A stretch of 6,782 nt of DNA from Gammaproteobacteria bacterium. GTDB lineage: Bacteria > Pseudomonadota > Gammaproteobacteria > SZUA-229. The stretch spans positions 1-6,782 of the forward strand of contig WFUQ01000131.1 of the NCBI GenBank assembly GCA_015484935.1. The letters are read 5' to 3'. Within the stretch, counting starts at the first letter, position 1. The number at the start of each line of letters is the position of its first letter. The translations under genes and the position numbers were made by a program. Below are positions 5,686-6,782 of the stretch, piece by piece. The notes under the pieces were generated by a model. That model did no database searches, had not been told where the DNA came from, and saw only the letters and a list, made by a program, of their open reading frames with translations.

Positions 5686-6782
5686 ATGAGCGCATACGAC
5701 GCTTCAGCAATTGAAGTTCTTACCGGCCTCGAACCGGTTCAAAAACGACCCGGTATGTACACCGATACCAGTCGTCCCAACCATCTGGCGCAGGAAGTCA
5801 TCGATAACAGTGTCGATGAAGCGATGGCGGGTCATGCAAAAAGCATCGAAGTTATCTTGCATAAAGACGGTTCGCTGTCGGTACAGGACGATGGACGCGG
5901 CATGCCGGTCGATAAGCACCCGGAAGAGAAACTGCCGGGCGTGGAAGTCATACTCACCAAGTTACATGCTGGCGGCAAATTTTCCGGCAAGAACTACCAG
6001 TTTTCAGGTGGTCTGCACGGTGTCGGTGTGTCGGTGGTGAATGCGCTGTCGACCAGGCTGGAAGTCGAAGTCAAACGTGGCGGCAACGTCTACAGCATGG
6101 CATTTAAAAAAGGTGCCAAGTCGAAGAACCTGAAGAAGACCGGCACGGTCGGTAAACGCAATACCGGTACCCGTATCCATTTCTGGCCGGATAAAAAATA
6201 TTTCGATTCAGTCAATTTCTCCCTGCCCCGATTGAAGCACGTGTTACGTGCCAAAGCCGTATTGTGCCCCGGGCTGAGTGTGCAGTTCACCGAAGAGAAA
6301 ACCGGTGAGCAACAGAACTGGTTGTATGAAGGCGGTTTGCAGGATTATCTGGGGGAGTTTCTGGTCGATAGCGAAATCGTACCGCAGGAGCCGTTCAACG
6401 GCAGCATGGCATCCGAGCATGAAGCCGTGGACTGGGCACTGACCTGGGTGACGGACAGCGGCGAATTACTCAACGAATCCTACGTCAACCTGATCCCCAC
6501 AGCGCAGGGGGGTACGCATGTGAACGGGCTGCGTACCGGGCTGACCGAGGCTCTGCGTGAGTTCTGTGAGTTCCGGAGTCTGTTGCCGCGCGGTGTCAAG
6601 ATCGGGCCAGAAGATGTCTGGGAAAGAGTGTCCTATGTATTATCGGTGAAGCTGCTCGACCCGCAATTTTCCGGGCAGACAAAAGAACGTCTGTCGTCAC
6701 GTGAATGTGCCTCGTTCGTCTCCGGTGTGGTCAAGGATGCTTTCAGCCTGTGGTTGAACCATCATACCGAAGCCGGTGAGAC
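5686..6782 (+). CDS. parE: DNA topoisomerase IV subunit B ParE (3'-truncated by window end)
   Basis: ParE is the ATPase subunit of topoisomerase IV; with ParC it decatenates daughter chromosomes and relaxes supercoils. The visible 365 codons cover the GHKL ATPase domain and the transducer domain, a little under 60% of the 630 residues usual for ParE. The TOPRIM and C-terminal regions lie beyond the window, and two bases of the next codon remain. Motifs: EVIDNSVDEA (37-46, E37 general base, N41 Mg2+ ligand), DDGRGMP (68-74), the ATP lid GGLHGVGVSVVNAL (108-121), GTRIHFWPD (161-169) and QTKERL (331-336, with the ATP-contacting lysine K333). IEVLTGLEPVQKRPGMYTDT and the near-collinear match to E. 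coli ParE distinguish it from GyrB. An in-frame TGA (5683-5685) sits directly before the ATG, which fixes the start. Only a weak AGG at 5672-5674 could serve as a Shine-Dalgarno sequence. Confidence 0.97.
   Translation, partial: MSAYDASAIEVLTGLEPVQKRPGMYTDTSRPNHLAQEVIDNSVDEAMAGHAKSIEVILHKDGSLSVQDDGRGMPVDKHPEEKLPGVEVILTKLHAGGKFSGKNYQFSGGLHGVGVSVVNALSTRLEVEVKRGGNVYSMAFKKGAKSKNLKKTGTVGKRNTGTRIHFWPDKKYFDSVNFSLPRLKHVLRAKAVLCPGLSVQFTEEKTGEQQNWLYEGGLQDYLGEFLVDSEIVPQEPFNGSMASEHEAVDWALTWVTDSGELLNESYVNLIPTAQGGTHVNGLRTGLTEALREFCEFRSLLPRGVKIGPEDVWERVSYVLSVKLLDPQFSGQTKERLSSRECASFVSGVVKDAFSLWLNHHTEAGE

Noticed and set aside
1..6782. Defence island, prophage, CRISPR array, tRNA or rRNA
   Set aside because: All coding space is taken by four housekeeping or repair genes. 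No repeat-spacer pattern, RNA gene or phage protein is visible. The helicase-nuclease carries the motif set of an end-repair enzyme and has no defence partner beside it.

Overview
This window looks like chromosomal housekeeping DNA from a gammaproteobacterium with roughly balanced base composition (judged by eye). The protein evidence is close kinship to Escherichia coli XerD (same C-terminal QQHHPRA, same catalytic set), a periplasmic DsbC, and a ParE nearly collinear with the E. coli protein. The neighbouring xerD-dsbC pair is also an arrangement known from gammaproteobacteria.

Layout, left to right. A strong intrinsic terminator (8-37) ends an unseen gene to the left. xerD (169-1089, +) encodes the chromosome-dimer-resolving tyrosine recombinase. 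After a 157-base gap, dsbC (1247-1966, +) encodes the periplasmic disulfide isomerase. A large AddA/RecB-type helicase-nuclease gene (1969-5370, -) converges on dsbC with only two bases between the stop codons. Bases 5371-5685 are non-coding. They hold a compact 151-base palindromic, MITE-like element (5408-5558) with 18-base imperfect terminal inverted repeats and a 4-base ATAG direct repeat on each side, followed by the probable parE promoter. parE (5686 to the window end, +) encodes topoisomerase IV subunit B and is cut by the window edge after 365 codons.

Three of the four proteins act on chromosome maintenance: XerD resolves chromosome dimers at dif, ParE (with ParC) unlinks daughter chromosomes, and the AddA/RecB-type enzyme processes double-strand ends. 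DsbC belongs to a separate job, periplasmic disulfide repair. In E. coli xerD-dsbC is followed by recJ; here the convergent helicase-nuclease gene takes that place. No AddB/RecC-type partner gene is visible beside it.

I see no defence system, CRISPR array, RNA gene or prophage. The unusual item is the palindromic element at 5408-5558, built of five hairpins packed almost end to end. Its left end lies only 37 bases from the start of the helicase-nuclease gene, so it must overlap or displace that gene's promoter, or lie within its mRNA leader.
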